Below are positions 1-8,000 of a stretch of DNA of 16,771 nt, one piece after another. The position numbers and the translations under genes are program-made. How positions within the stretch are numbered: position 1 is the first letter of the stretch; each line of letters begins with the position of its first letter. Source of the stretch: Hyphomicrobiaceae bacterium (GTDB lineage Bacteria > Pseudomonadota > Alphaproteobacteria > Rhizobiales > JAKIUO01); the NCBI GenBank assembly GCA_021647535.1, contig JAKIUO010000051.1:1-16771 (forward strand), read 5' to 3'. The notes beneath the pieces were generated by a model. It searched no databases and was not told the DNA's origin. It saw nothing but the letters and a program-made list of their open reading frames with translations.

Positions 1-1
1 G

Positions 2-385
2 GTTGGCGAATATGGCGAATGGCTCAACTATGCCGGTGGCTATAGCGATATGCTGGAGCAACGCAAGCAGGCGCAAAAAGAGCAGAAAATAGCCGTGACC
101 GCGAAGGCAAAACAAAACAAGGGCAGCAAGAGCAAAGGCGCTGCCAAGGGCAAGCTCACCTATAAGGATAAATTCGCACTGGAAAACATCCCCGTGCAGA
201 TGGAAGAGGTCAACACCAGGATGCAGGGCCTTGAGTCCAGGCTGGAGGACCCGGAGCTTTATGCCAAAGATCCTGATCGTTTTGAAAAAACCGTGCAAGC
301 CCTGTCAGATGCGCAGAGCCAGCATGATGATCTGGAAGAAGAATGGTTGCGCCTTGAAATGCTGCGTGAGGAAGTTGAAGGGTAG
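2..385 (+). CDS. ABC-F family ATP-binding protein, C-terminal part (5' end outside window)
   Basis: The open frame runs from the window edge to TAG at 383-385. The first visible residues read VGEYGEWLNYAGGYSDMLEQR, which resembles the segment after the second ATPase domain of Uup/ABC-F proteins (an E/W-x-YxGGYSDYLxQR pattern). A Lys/Ala/Gly-rich linker follows at about visible residues 24-55. An acidic C-terminal helix pair comes next, from about residue 60 (YKDKFALENIP) to the end (LEEEWLRLEMLREEVEG), as in the coiled-coil tail of Uup. ABC-F proteins are soluble tandem ATPases that act on ribosomes or, for Uup, on branched DNA intermediates; they are not transporters. No Walker or signature motif lies inside the window, so the family call rests on the tail alone. 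The stop overlaps the ribosome binding site of the next gene, suggesting one transcript. Confidence 0.75.
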   Translation, partial: VGEYGEWLNYAGGYSDMLEQRKQAQKEQKIAVTAKAKQNKGSKSKGAAKGKLTYKDKFALENIPVQMEEVNTRMQGLESRLEDPELYAKDPDRFEKTVQALSDAQSQHDDLEEEWLRLEMLREEVEG

Positions 386-389
386 GAGC

Positions 390-1139
390 ATGAGCGCGAA
401 GCACGAAGGAACTGGCCCTTTATGGTTGTGGGGGATGGTGGGCACTGGTATGATCGTGCTGGGCTGCGTTTTTGCGTTTACCCCTGCTTTTCCACAAGAT
501 CCAGTCTATCATTATTTCGCCGGAGATTTAAAAACAGACCCGTTCTGGAATGTGATCACCAACGGTCCCTTTTTTCTGGTCGGGCTTGCCGGGCTCATTC
601 TTTGTTTTGGTAAAACGCCGCCCCGGGCGCGCGCTTCGTGGAGTGTGTTTTTTGCTGGTGTGACGATGGTGGCTTTTGGCTCTTCCTGGTATCATTGGAA
701 CCCTGACAATCAAACGCTGGTCTGGGACCGGTTGCCGATGGCGATTGGTTTTATGGGATTGTTTGTGGCGATGTTGCATGACTTTCTGGATGAACGCGCT
801 GAAGCTTTCTTGTTGATCCCGTCCGTTATTCTGGGCATCATATCTGTGATCTATTGGGCGCTTTATGATGATTTGCGGCTCTATGGTTTTGTGCAGTTTT
901 ATCCGTTGCTGGTCATTTTTGTGCTGCTCTTTTTTTACAAGCACCGATATGGTCAGAAAAAATGGATCGCTGCAGCGCTTGGCTTTTATGTGTTGGCAAA
1001 ATTGCTCGAACTGGGAGATGCGGCCCTTTATTATGACTGGACAGGGGAGTGGGTCCCGGGGCATCCTTTGAAACATCTGGCGGCAGCTGGCGGTGTTTAT
1101 GTTCTTTATGACATGCTGAAATCAAGAAAGCGGATCTAG
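390..1139 (+). CDS. CREST-superfamily membrane hydrolase (alkaline ceramidase/phytoceramidase-like)
   Basis: A 249-residue, very hydrophobic protein with about seven membrane helices. It carries the conserved residues of the CREST superfamily (alkaline ceramidases, PAQR receptors, Per1): an Asn-containing first motif (WNVITNGPF, about 54-62), S-x3-H (S98-H102 in SSWYH), Asp113 in VWDRLPM, and a C-terminal H-x3-H (H225, H229 in HPLKH). In this family the three His and the Asp form a zinc site, so the metal centre looks complete. Known members hydrolyse amide bonds of lipids such as ceramides; the substrate here is unknown. The frame is open further upstream, to 231, but ATG 390 is preferred: it has AGGAG at 384-388 overlapping the upstream stop, and family similarity begins just after it. 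The stop TAG (1137-1139) directly abuts the uvrC start. Confidence 0.85.
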   Translation: MSAKHEGTGPLWLWGMVGTGMIVLGCVFAFTPAFPQDPVYHYFAGDLKTDPFWNVITNGPFFLVGLAGLILCFGKTPPRARASWSVFFAGVTMVAFGSSWYHWNPDNQTLVWDRLPMAIGFMGLFVAMLHDFLDERAEAFLLIPSVILGIISVIYWALYDDLRLYGFVQFYPLLVIFVLLFFYKHRYGQKKWIAAALGFYVLAKLLELGDAALYYDWTGEWVPGHPLKHLAAAGGVYVLYDMLKSRKRI

Positions 1140-3059
1140 GTGTCTGGCAGCTCGCACAAGAAGGCCAAGTCGAAGAAGAGGACCAGCGGACCTGAAGTCA
1201 TCGCGCGGGTGCTGAAGACTTTGCCTGCATTACCCGGCGTTTATCGCATGTTGGATGAACATGACAATGTGCTTTATGTGGGCAAGGCCAAGGCGCTTTC
1301 AAAACGGGTGGTCAGCTATACGCGGCTCAACGGCCATACCAACCGCATCCAGCGTATGATCATGGCGACGGTTTCGATGGAGATCATCACAACGAAAACC
1401 GAGTCTGAAGCTCTACTGCTGGAAGCCAATCTCATCAAGCGTTTGAAGCCGCGCTATAATGTGTTGTTGCGCGACGACAAGGCCTTTCCCTATATCCTCA
1501 TTGCTGATGATCATGAAGCGCCGCAACTCTTGAAGCACCGAGGAGCGAGAAAGCGCAAGGGGGATTATTACGGGCCGTTCGCTTCGGCGGGCGCGGTCAA
1601 TCAGGCGCTTAATTCTCTGCAACGGGCCTTTTTGCTGCGCTCATGCACTGACAGTGTTTATGCCAATCGCACGCGGCCCTGCCTGTTGTTTCAGATCAAG
1701 CGTTGTTCGGCTCCTTGCACCGGCGAGATTGAGCTGGCGGATTATGGGGAGCTGGTGGTTGAGGCGCGGCGGTTTCTATCCGGCAAGAGCACGGCCGTAC
1801 AGACCCATCTGGCCAAGCGCATGGAGGATGCCTCGCAGCAACAGCTTTATGAACAGGCTGCAACCTTTCGTGATCGGCTGGCAGCGCTTACCCATGTGCA
1901 GGGCGGGGGAGGGGTCAATGCCGCCGGCTTTGAAGAGGCTGATATTTTCGCGGTGTTTGTCGAGGGCGGCCAGACCTGTATTCAGGTGTTCTTTTTTCGC
2001 ACGGGGCAAAACTGGGGCAATCGCGCCTATTATCCGCGCATTGATGCGAGCCATGAAGAAGCGGAAATTCTGGAAAGCTTCATCGCCCAGTTTTATGACA
2101 ATAAACCCTGTCCGAGCGTCGTGCTAGTGTCTCATGATTTCACCGGTCGTTTACTGCTTGAAAAAGCCCTGGGTGAAAAGTCGGGACGCAAGATTGCCGT
2201 CAACTGCCCGTTAAAGGGTGAAAAACGCACCCTGATCGAGCACGCTTTAGCCAATGCCCGTCAGGCGCTGGGACGCAAAATGGCAGAAAGCGCTTCGCAG
2301 AAAAAACTGCTGGCCGGACTGGCGGAAGCCTTTGCGCTGGACGAGCCGCCGCGCCGCATCGAAATTTTCGACAATAGCCATATTCAGGGCACCAGCGCCA
2401 TTGGTGCGATGGTGGTTTATGGGGCTGAAGGCTGGATCAAGAGCCAGTATCGCAAGTTCAATATCAAATCGACCACCATCACGCCGGGAGATGATTTTGG
2501 CATGATGCGCGAAGTCATGGAGCGGCGTTTTGCGGCTTTGCTGAAATTGCAGAAAAAAGGCGAACTGGACAGGCAAGGGGAGGACCCCGACGCTATTCCG
2601 ATGAAGCCGGATCTGTTGCTGATTGATGGCGGGGCCGGTCAGGTATCAGCGGTCGGGGAAATTCTCGCCGAGCTTGGTATCAACGACATCCCTTATGTTG
2701 GCGTGGCCAAGGGCGCTGACCGCAATGCCGGGCGCGAGCGTTTTTTCATCCCCGGCCAGCAAGCTTTCACCCTCGATCCGCGCGATCCCGTCATGTATTT
2801 CACCCAGCGCTTGCGTGATGAGGCGCATCGTTTCGCCATTGGCAGCCATCGGGCCAAACGCAAGAAAAACATGGCGAAAAACCCGCTTGATGAAGTGCCG
2901 GGAATTGGTGCCACCCGCAAGAAAGCGCTGTTGCTGCATTTTGGCTCGGCCAAGGCGGTGATCAATGCGGCGGTGCGCGACATGGCACAGGTCGAGGGCA
3001 TCTCAAAGAAGATGGCACAAAACATCTATGACTTTTTTCATGACGAAGCAGGTTCTTAA
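1140..3059 (+). CDS. uvrC: UvrABC excinuclease subunit C
   Basis: A full-length UvrC of 639 residues, the nuclease that makes both incisions around bulky DNA lesions after UvrA/UvrB recognition. Domains in order: a GIY-YIG nuclease domain (about 28-110, GVY at 33-35 and LYVG at 45-48); a cysteine cluster C169, C181, C189, C193 with the spacing of the E. coli UvrC iron-sulfur ligands; a UVR domain that binds UvrB (about 218-253); an RNase H-like nuclease domain with D411 (IFDNSH), D451/D452 (TPGDDF), D496 (LLIDGG) and a DEAHRFAI segment (H563); and a C-terminal tandem helix-hairpin-helix (about 582-635). The start is GTG at 1140, placed directly after the previous gene's TAG in the same frame. 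Upstream there is only a weak AAGAAAG-like ribosome binding site, so translation may depend on termination of the preceding gene. A slightly later start cannot be excluded, because the first 18 residues are Lys/Ser-rich and not conserved. Confidence 0.97.
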   Translation: MSGSSHKKAKSKKRTSGPEVIARVLKTLPALPGVYRMLDEHDNVLYVGKAKALSKRVVSYTRLNGHTNRIQRMIMATVSMEIITTKTESEALLLEANLIKRLKPRYNVLLRDDKAFPYILIADDHEAPQLLKHRGARKRKGDYYGPFASAGAVNQALNSLQRAFLLRSCTDSVYANRTRPCLLFQIKRCSAPCTGEIELADYGELVVEARRFLSGKSTAVQTHLAKRMEDASQQQLYEQAATFRDRLAALTHVQGGGGVNAAGFEEADIFAVFVEGGQTCIQVFFFRTGQNWGNRAYYPRIDASHEEAEILESFIAQFYDNKPCPSVVLVSHDFTGRLLLEKALGEKSGRKIAVNCPLKGEKRTLIEHALANARQALGRKMAESASQKKLLAGLAEAFALDEPPRRIEIFDNSHIQGTSAIGAMVVYGAEGWIKSQYRKFNIKSTTITPGDDFGMMREVMERRFAALLKLQKKGELDRQGEDPDAIPMKPDLLLIDGGAGQVSAVGEILAELGINDIPYVGVAKGADRNAGRERFFIPGQQAFTLDPRDPVMYFTQRLRDEAHRFAIGSHRAKRKKNMAKNPLDEVPGIGATRKKALLLHFGSAKAVINAAVRDMAQVEGISKKMAQNIYDFFHDEAGS

Positions 3060-3082
3060 CGGTTCTGTGATAATGTACAGAC

Positions 3083-3109
3083 TTGACATCACTGCCTTGT
3101 AGGTATGAT
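3083..3109 (+). promoter_or_regulatory. candidate sigma-70 promoter for pgsA
   Basis: A perfect TTGACA (3083-3088) is followed by TATGAT (3104-3109), which matches the -10 consensus at five of six positions. The 15-nt spacer is shorter than the usual 16-18, which lowers confidence. It lies in the 82-bp gap between uvrC and pgsA and would give a leader of about 25 nt. Confidence 0.4.
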
Positions 3110-3141
3110 CTGTGTGAAGATGTCGAGGAGGCTGGCGAGAA

Positions 3142-3738
3142 ATGATGGAAAGAACTGCTCCAAGCAATATGTTGTATAGTGTTCCCAATATATTGACTTA
3201 TATCCGCATATTAGCGGTACCACTTTTGGCTGCCTGTTTCTATCTTGAGGGCGATCAGGCCAATTGGCTGGCGCTGGCAATTTTTGCGCTGGCGGCTATT
3301 ACCGACTTTTTTGATGGCTATCTGGCACGGGCCTGGGATCAGCAGTCCTCGCTGGGGCGTATGCTTGACCCGATTGCCGACAAGCTGCTGGTGTCCGTCG
3401 TTTTGTTGATGCTGGTTTATAGTGGCGCGATTTCCGGTCTGCATGTGTGGGCGGCTGTCATTATTCTTTGCCGGGAAATACTGGTTTCGGGTTTGCGAGA
3501 ATTTCTGGCTGAATTGCGCGTCACCGTGCATGTCACACAGCTTGCCAAGCTTAAAACAACCGGCCAGATGGTGGCGCTCGGGTTTTTGCTCGCGGGCAGC
3601 GCTGGCGACAAGGTGTTCGAATATACCAGCCAGCTGGGAATTGTCATGTTGTGGATCGCCGCTGTCCTGACAATCTATACCGGCTATGACTATTTCCGTG
3701 TCGGCATCAATCACGTCATTAATGCAAATCGTTCTTAG
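3142..3738 (+). CDS. pgsA: CDP-diacylglycerol--glycerol-3-phosphate 3-phosphatidyltransferase
   Basis: A 198-residue inner-membrane enzyme with several hydrophobic helices. It catalyses the committed step of phosphatidylglycerol synthesis: CDP-diacylglycerol plus glycerol-3-phosphate gives phosphatidylglycerophosphate and CMP. The CDP-alcohol phosphatidyltransferase signature is complete: D55-x2-D58-G59-x2-A62-R63-x8-G72-x3-D76-x3-D80, which positions two metal ions. The N-terminal SVPNILTYIRI (13-23) is typical of PgsA. GAGGAGG at 3125-3131 sits about 10 nt before ATG 3142; a second ATG directly follows at 3145 and could be used instead. In many alphaproteobacteria uvrC and pgsA are neighbours and moaD/moaE follow; here no moa genes follow and the next gene is convergent yjbQ. 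Confidence 0.95.
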   Translation: MMERTAPSNMLYSVPNILTYIRILAVPLLAACFYLEGDQANWLALAIFALAAITDFFDGYLARAWDQQSSLGRMLDPIADKLLVSVVLLMLVYSGAISGLHVWAAVIILCREILVSGLREFLAELRVTVHVTQLAKLKTTGQMVALGFLLAGSAGDKVFEYTSQLGIVMLWIAAVLTIYTGYDYFRVGINHVINANRS

Positions 3739-3764
3739 GACTGTTTGACAGGTTTAGCAGACTG

Positions 3765-4187
3765 TCACGTCCCTGAATAATGTAGCGCCAGCTTTCTGTT
3801 ATGGGGGCTGGTGCGATGTTCAATGACAAATATACCCTGCCAGGTGCCCAGCACCATCTGCCCCTCTATAATGGGAATAGCCACTTGTGTCTGGGTGAGC
3901 AGTCCCTTGATGTGCGAGGGCATATCATCAGGGCCTTCGCTATCGTGCCGATAATCCGGTTTTTGTGGCGCCAGCCCGTCGAGGGCATCCATCAGATCAA
4001 GAGCCACCGTATGGTCAGCATTTTCCTGAATGGTGAGGGAGGCTGAGGTGTGAGCGATGAACAGGGTCAAAAGGCCGTCCCCGGCCTTGATATCGTCTAG
4101 CCATGTCGCCAGCTGGCGATTGATCTCAAAAAAGCCTTTGCCGGTGGTCGAGACCTCAATATTATGCAGGTTCTGGCGCAGTTGCAT
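3765..4187 (-). CDS. yjbQ: YjbQ family protein (UPF0047)
   Basis: A 140-residue soluble protein with the hallmarks of the YjbQ/UPF0047 family: HTSASLTIQEN (46-56), D64, YRHDSEGPDDMPSHIK (79-94), GTWQGI (114-119) and EHR (123-125). The conserved histidines H46, H81, H92 and H124 are the expected metal or active-site residues. E. coli YjbQ has weak thiamine-phosphate synthase activity in vivo, which gave the family its common name, but the physiological role is not established. The start ATG at 4185-4187 is preceded by an AGGAAA ribosome binding site. The gene is convergent with pgsA (26-bp gap, no clear terminator seen). It lies 42 bp downstream of the secreted coiled-coil gene on the same strand, so the two may share a transcript. 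Family assignment is secure; function is not. Confidence 0.93.
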   Translation of the reverse strand: MQLRQNLHNIEVSTTGKGFFEINRQLATWLDDIKAGDGLLTLFIAHTSASLTIQENADHTVALDLMDALDGLAPQKPDYRHDSEGPDDMPSHIKGLLTQTQVAIPIIEGQMVLGTWQGIFVIEHRTSPHNRKLALHYSGT

Positions 4188-4229
4188 TCTATCATTTCCT
4201 ATTGCTGATTGATCTTGATGCCACCCGCT

Positions 4230-4673
4230 TTACAGCGGAACTCCCTCTTCCTCGTTTTCTTTCTTGTCTTTTTTCAGATCTTCAACCATGCCCTTGAAGC
4301 GTCCAAGCAGCTTTTCCATGAAGTCCATGGCTTTGTCGACATCTTGTTCTGACGGCATTTCAAGTTTGCCACCTTCGCGCGAACCTGGAGCCAGTTGCCG
4401 TTCGTCGATCTGAGCGCGCAGACGGGCATTTTCTTTTTCCAGTTGGCGCAGCTGGTGGCGCAAGCCCTTGTCATTTTCATCAACCCCCTGGCAAGTCCAG
4501 CCAGTGCCAATGCTGCGGCAAAGGGATACTGACCCGGTTTTTGTATCCAGCTTCAGGACCCCGTCTTTGGTGGGTGTCATGGTATAGCGACCGGTTTCGG
4601 CATGGCTGGCAGAGCTTGCTGCAAGGGCAACAGCTGTGGCCAGAATATAGAGTGCGCGTTTATGTTGAGCCAT
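4230..4673 (-). CDS. secreted coiled-coil protein of unknown function
   Basis: A 147-residue protein with a clear Sec signal peptide: MAQHKRA, a hydrophobic stretch LYILATAVALAA, and likely cleavage after SHA (about residue 24). The mature part starts with a compact segment (GRYTMTPTKDGVLKLDTKTG) that contains two cysteines in SLCRSIGTGWTCQ and could form a periplasmic disulfide. A heptad-rich helix follows (LRHQLRQLEKENARLRAQI), then a linker and an acidic and Lys-rich tail. I recall uncharacterised alphaproteobacterial proteins with the same DGVLKLDTKTG...SLC layout, but know no function. The open frame reaches back 12 codons further, but ATG 4671-4673 is chosen because GGAG lies 6-7 nt upstream and the signal peptide begins there. 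A promoter candidate lies about 56-85 bp upstream. Confidence 0.8.
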   Translation of the reverse strand: MAQHKRALYILATAVALAASSASHAETGRYTMTPTKDGVLKLDTKTGSVSLCRSIGTGWTCQGVDENDKGLRHQLRQLEKENARLRAQIDERQLAPGSREGGKLEMPSEQDVDKAMDFMEKLLGRFKGMVEDLKKDKKENEEEGVPL

Positions 4674-4698
4674 TTTTGTCTCCGGGTTTAATAGGTTA

Positions 4699-4815
4699 AG
4701 GGAGGGCACCCCCGACTATACTTGCTTGAGTATATGATACACTCGTTCGTTATTTCAAAGTTTCTAATGCATTTTTAGCTAATCCGGGACGGTTTGGCAG
4801 TGTTGTGCCCTCCCT
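4699..4815. repeat. 11-bp perfect inverted repeat bounding 117 bp
   Basis: AGGGAGGGCAC at 4699-4709 is the exact reverse complement of GTGCCCTCCCT at 4805-4815. The 95 bp between them contain the minus-strand promoter candidate. I see no target-site duplication next to the arms (GGTTA before, GACAG after), so a miniature transposon is only a possibility. Confidence 0.55.
4729..4758 (-). promoter_or_regulatory. candidate sigma-70 promoter for the secreted coiled-coil gene
   Basis: Read on the minus strand, TTGAAA (4753-4758) and TATACT (4729-4734) are separated by 18 nt. The -10 element is also one arm of a TATACT-N6-AGTATA palindrome (4717-4734), a possible operator overlapping the start of transcription. 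The predicted leader is roughly 50 nt. Confidence 0.5.
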
Positions 4816-4848
4816 GACAGGCTCTGAGCTGATCTTCTTGTCCTGCTA

Positions 4849-4888
4849 TTAACAGTTTTTTCATTCCAATCATGAAAAATACGGTTAA
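4849..4888. repeat. 40-bp imperfect AT-rich inverted repeat (hairpin)
   Basis: TTAAC (4849-4853) pairs with GTTAA (4884-4888). TTTTTCAT (4857-4864) pairs with ATGAAAAA (4872-4879) around a 7-nt loop, TCCAATC. One mismatch and one bulge separate the two helices. It lies about 190 bp upstream of the PodJ-like gene and is not followed by a U-tract as in a standard terminator. Confidence 0.6.
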
Positions 4889-4995
4889 ACGGGTCCGCAA
4901 TGTACATCGTGCAGGGCTTTTCGCGCGTATTTGCGATGGAAAGACGATGGTTTTCGCGTAGAAATTTATGAGAATGGCGGATTTGTTGCCGTTTC

Positions 4996-5024
4996 TTGCT
5001 GTTTTTTTTCCACGTAAATATTAA
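4996..5024 (+). promoter_or_regulatory. weak candidate promoter for the PodJ-like gene
   Basis: TTGCTG (4996-5001), a 17-nt T-rich spacer and TATTAA (5019-5024). Both boxes match the consensus at only four of six positions. Placement about 45 bp before GTG 5070 is reasonable, but the call is weak. Confidence 0.3.
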
Positions 5025-5069
5025 ATTTGTAGAGCAGCCATATCTTTTTTGGCTTGCAAGGAGATTGTT

Positions 5070-8000
5070 GTGGCTCAATCCAGCGACAGTAATGATTCGA
5101 ACCGCAATGATGAACTCGGCGCGCTTGATGTCGAGCAAATTCTCGACAGCCTGATCGGTCATGTGGAAGATTCTGCAGCCTATATACCGCGCGATGCTGC
5201 AGAGCCCCAGAAGCCTGCAGAGCCCCAGAAGCCAGCCCCCAAAAGCTCGACTTCAACGAAAAAGAAGTCAGGCGATATAGAGGCAAAGAAAACGCATTCC
5301 AGAGCTGATTTTGATCGCATTGAAAAAAGAGCGGCAGAGCTTGCTGCCATGCTTGGTGGAACAGGGTTGTCTTATAGCGCCGCTGCCAAAAAGCACCTTG
5401 ATGATTTTGCCAAAAATCAACAAGAGGAGACGCTCGAAACGTCTCCGCAGGTTGCGGCATCAATTCATAGTGATGATCTTTCCATGGAAAGTCGCTCATT
5501 TGACTTTCAGCTTGATGATTTTCCCATGGCTAACTTGAAGAAAATGGCTAACTTGAAGAAAACGGCTAACTTGAAGAAAACGGCTAATTTGAAGGAGATG
5601 GAAAATTTAAAGAACGCCGAGCCTGATGAGTTGCAAAAGCAGCATGTGAGTGAATGGCAGGCAGATGCCAATAAGGATCACCTCAATAATGGTGCAGCTG
5701 AACAGGTGGACCTTGAACAATTTGCCGGTGATGATCCATCAGGTTCAGCAGCCGACAGTATTTATCAGGCAACGGCGTTACCCATTGGAGTTGTTGTTGA
5801 CAACTCACAAGTCGAACGTGAACAAAATGACAAGGGCTTGATTGACAGTGATAAAGAACTGGTGACGCAGGCAGAAGATCTGGTTGATGCACCACGTTTG
5901 TCTACCGACTTCCCAGCCGATATTGATGGCGTTGAAGCTTTTGAAACCATGAGAAATATTGCGCAAAATGTTGGCCTGGAAGATGAAAAACCTGACGAGC
6001 CAGTTCCTGACCTGAAAGATATCGAAGATCAGATGGAAGCCCTGTCCAGCAGTTTTAAAGAGGCTGAAACACCAAAACCTGTTGACCTGCAAAAGCTGGC
6101 ACAGACACCAGAAGCTGAAGTGCCTGTGCAGGAAATATCGCCTGGGTTCTCGCTTGATACAAATGCATTGGCGGGTGTCGACAGCCGTGTTGCACAGCTG
6201 GAAGCGCAAATTGTCGAACTGCTCGGCAAAAATAGGCTGGATGACGAGACGCTTGCCAGCAAGGTTGCGGGTCTTGTCCGCCAGGAGACGAAAGTGGCGA
6301 TTGAGGAGGCGGTCAAATCCGTTGACTTTTCTGACTTGCTGGCCAGTGAATTTGTGACAATTGCCAATGAGCGAGAGTTGCAGGAAACGCGCATGGTTGA
6401 TTCTCTTGATGCCCTGCATGACGCCTTGAAAGATCTTGGGGAACGGGTGAGTTCTGTGGAGATCAGGAGTGAGGCAGTTCCCGCCCTTGCTGATGAGCTT
6501 TTACCAGCAGCAGGAGGGATTGCTTCTTCCGTGCTTGGTGCACAGCTGACAGCTTTAAATCACCAAGAGACAGCTCAAACCATAAACGCCGATGTGACTG
6601 GCATTGAGAGAGCAGCAGAGCCACAATCAATTTTGGATGCACAAGACGATGACCTTCCGACCTGGCTGGCTGATGCGACAGATGATTTGCACAGGGAAGA
6701 AAAAAACATGGCCGAACAGCAGGCAGATGTTTTTGCGAGCAGGGGAGGGCTTGCCAGTGATCAAACAGATAAAAAGCATATTGCTGAAGAGGAGGAGAAC
6801 AAGCCCTTTGAAAGTGAAAACAAGAGATCTGTTCTGTTAGCGAGTGAGGGGTCGGCAACGAAGGTGCAGGATCTTGGCGGCGCAACAGTCGAGCCTCAAC
6901 AAAAAACGCTTTCACAGAAAAGTCATGAGGTCCAGAAAACCGAATATATTGCGGCCCCAGAAAAGCTGGAAACGCCGCCATCCCTAAAAGAGGCTGCCCA
7001 TAGAAAAACGTCTGCCAATAGTGAAACACAGGTGGAAGTGAAACCCTCCGTATCCAAGCCAAAGACAAAGGGAAACGATTTTCTGATCGCGGCAAGGGCA
7101 GCCGCACGTCATGCAAATGAGCGGGCCAAAGAAGAAGCGGCAGGCGATGGTGCGAAAAAAGAAAAAGACGGGATGTTTGTCAAAGCTGGTGAGACCCAAA
7201 AATCTGAAACTGAAACAATCCAAAAGAGCAGTTTCATTGCAGCTGCCAAGCAAAAACAGCTTGAAGCTGGAGGTGCGAGGACAGCATCAGGCAATAGCAG
7301 TTTGTTTACTGAAAAAGTCGAGGGGCCAAATTCACTATTGGTCTTTACCTCTTTGATTTTGTTTGGAACAAGCGCTTTGCTTCTTTACGGCATGTCGCGA
7401 AATTCGCAAGAGTTTGGCACAACCTCAAAAGTAAATGCTGTTGAACATCCAATGGGTGTAAAACCTGCCCCGGTGCCAGCAGTGAAAAAGGATATTCATA
7501 AAAAGCAGGAAGGGGCTGAAAAACCTTCTGTTCAACCGAATAAGGACCGCAGTAGACAACAGCGTTCGGAACTGGGAACAGAATTCCAGAATTTAGCCCC
7601 CAAAGAGCAAAAAGTGGCGGTGGCTGAAGAGGAGCCTCAATCGTCTGATACTTTGACAGACTATGATCGGGTGTTCAGCTCCGGGGTCCCTGGCATCGCG
7701 CCTATGTATACGGGCACAGCATTGCAGCAGGCGGGCAAAGTCAAGGCGGGTTCGCTTTTTAAGGAAAGTGTCGGTTTTTCTCGGGCAGCAATAGCAGGCA
7801 AAACAAGTGGTGATTTACGCACAAAACGTGATAAATACGGGGTTTTACTGGCTTTGGCCAGTCGTGGTAATGCGCAGGCTCAATATGAGGTCGCCGATCG
7901 CTATGGCAATGGACGTGGCTTGAAAAAGAACCCGGCTATCTCTATTGAATGGTTTGAAAAGTCGGCAAAAGCTGGATATGCACCAGCGATGTATCGTCTG

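Larger units (their letters stand above)
4674..5069. other. 396-bp divergent intergenic region with inverted repeats
   Basis: There is no convincing gene here. Contents: a minus-strand promoter candidate (4729-4758); an 11-bp perfect inverted repeat (4699-4709 with 4805-4815); a 40-bp imperfect hairpin (4849-4888); a weak plus-strand promoter candidate (4996-5024); and AAGGAG at 5058-5063, which serves the GTG start at 5070. Minus-strand open frames that cross this region have no recognisable family or ribosome binding site. Confidence 0.7.

Noticed and set aside
231..389. Upstream extension of the CREST hydrolase frame
   Set aside because: It overlaps the ABC-F gene, has no family similarity, and a good ribosome binding site precedes ATG 390.
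528..1076. 182-codon open frame on the minus strand
   Set aside because: It is fully antisense to the CREST hydrolase gene, rich in basic and polar residues, and has no recognisable motif.
5049..5069. TTG start for the PodJ-like protein
   Set aside because: AAGGAG at 5058-5063 lies after it and is ideally spaced for GTG 5070.
4779..5499. Overlapping minus-strand open frames of 127 and 177 codons across the intergenic region and the start of the PodJ-like gene
   Set aside because: No ribosome binding site or family motif, and they run antisense into a well-supported gene.
5199..5615. Short tandem repeats as a possible CRISPR array
   Set aside because: The units are contiguous without spacers, only 18 bp long and in frame inside a gene.
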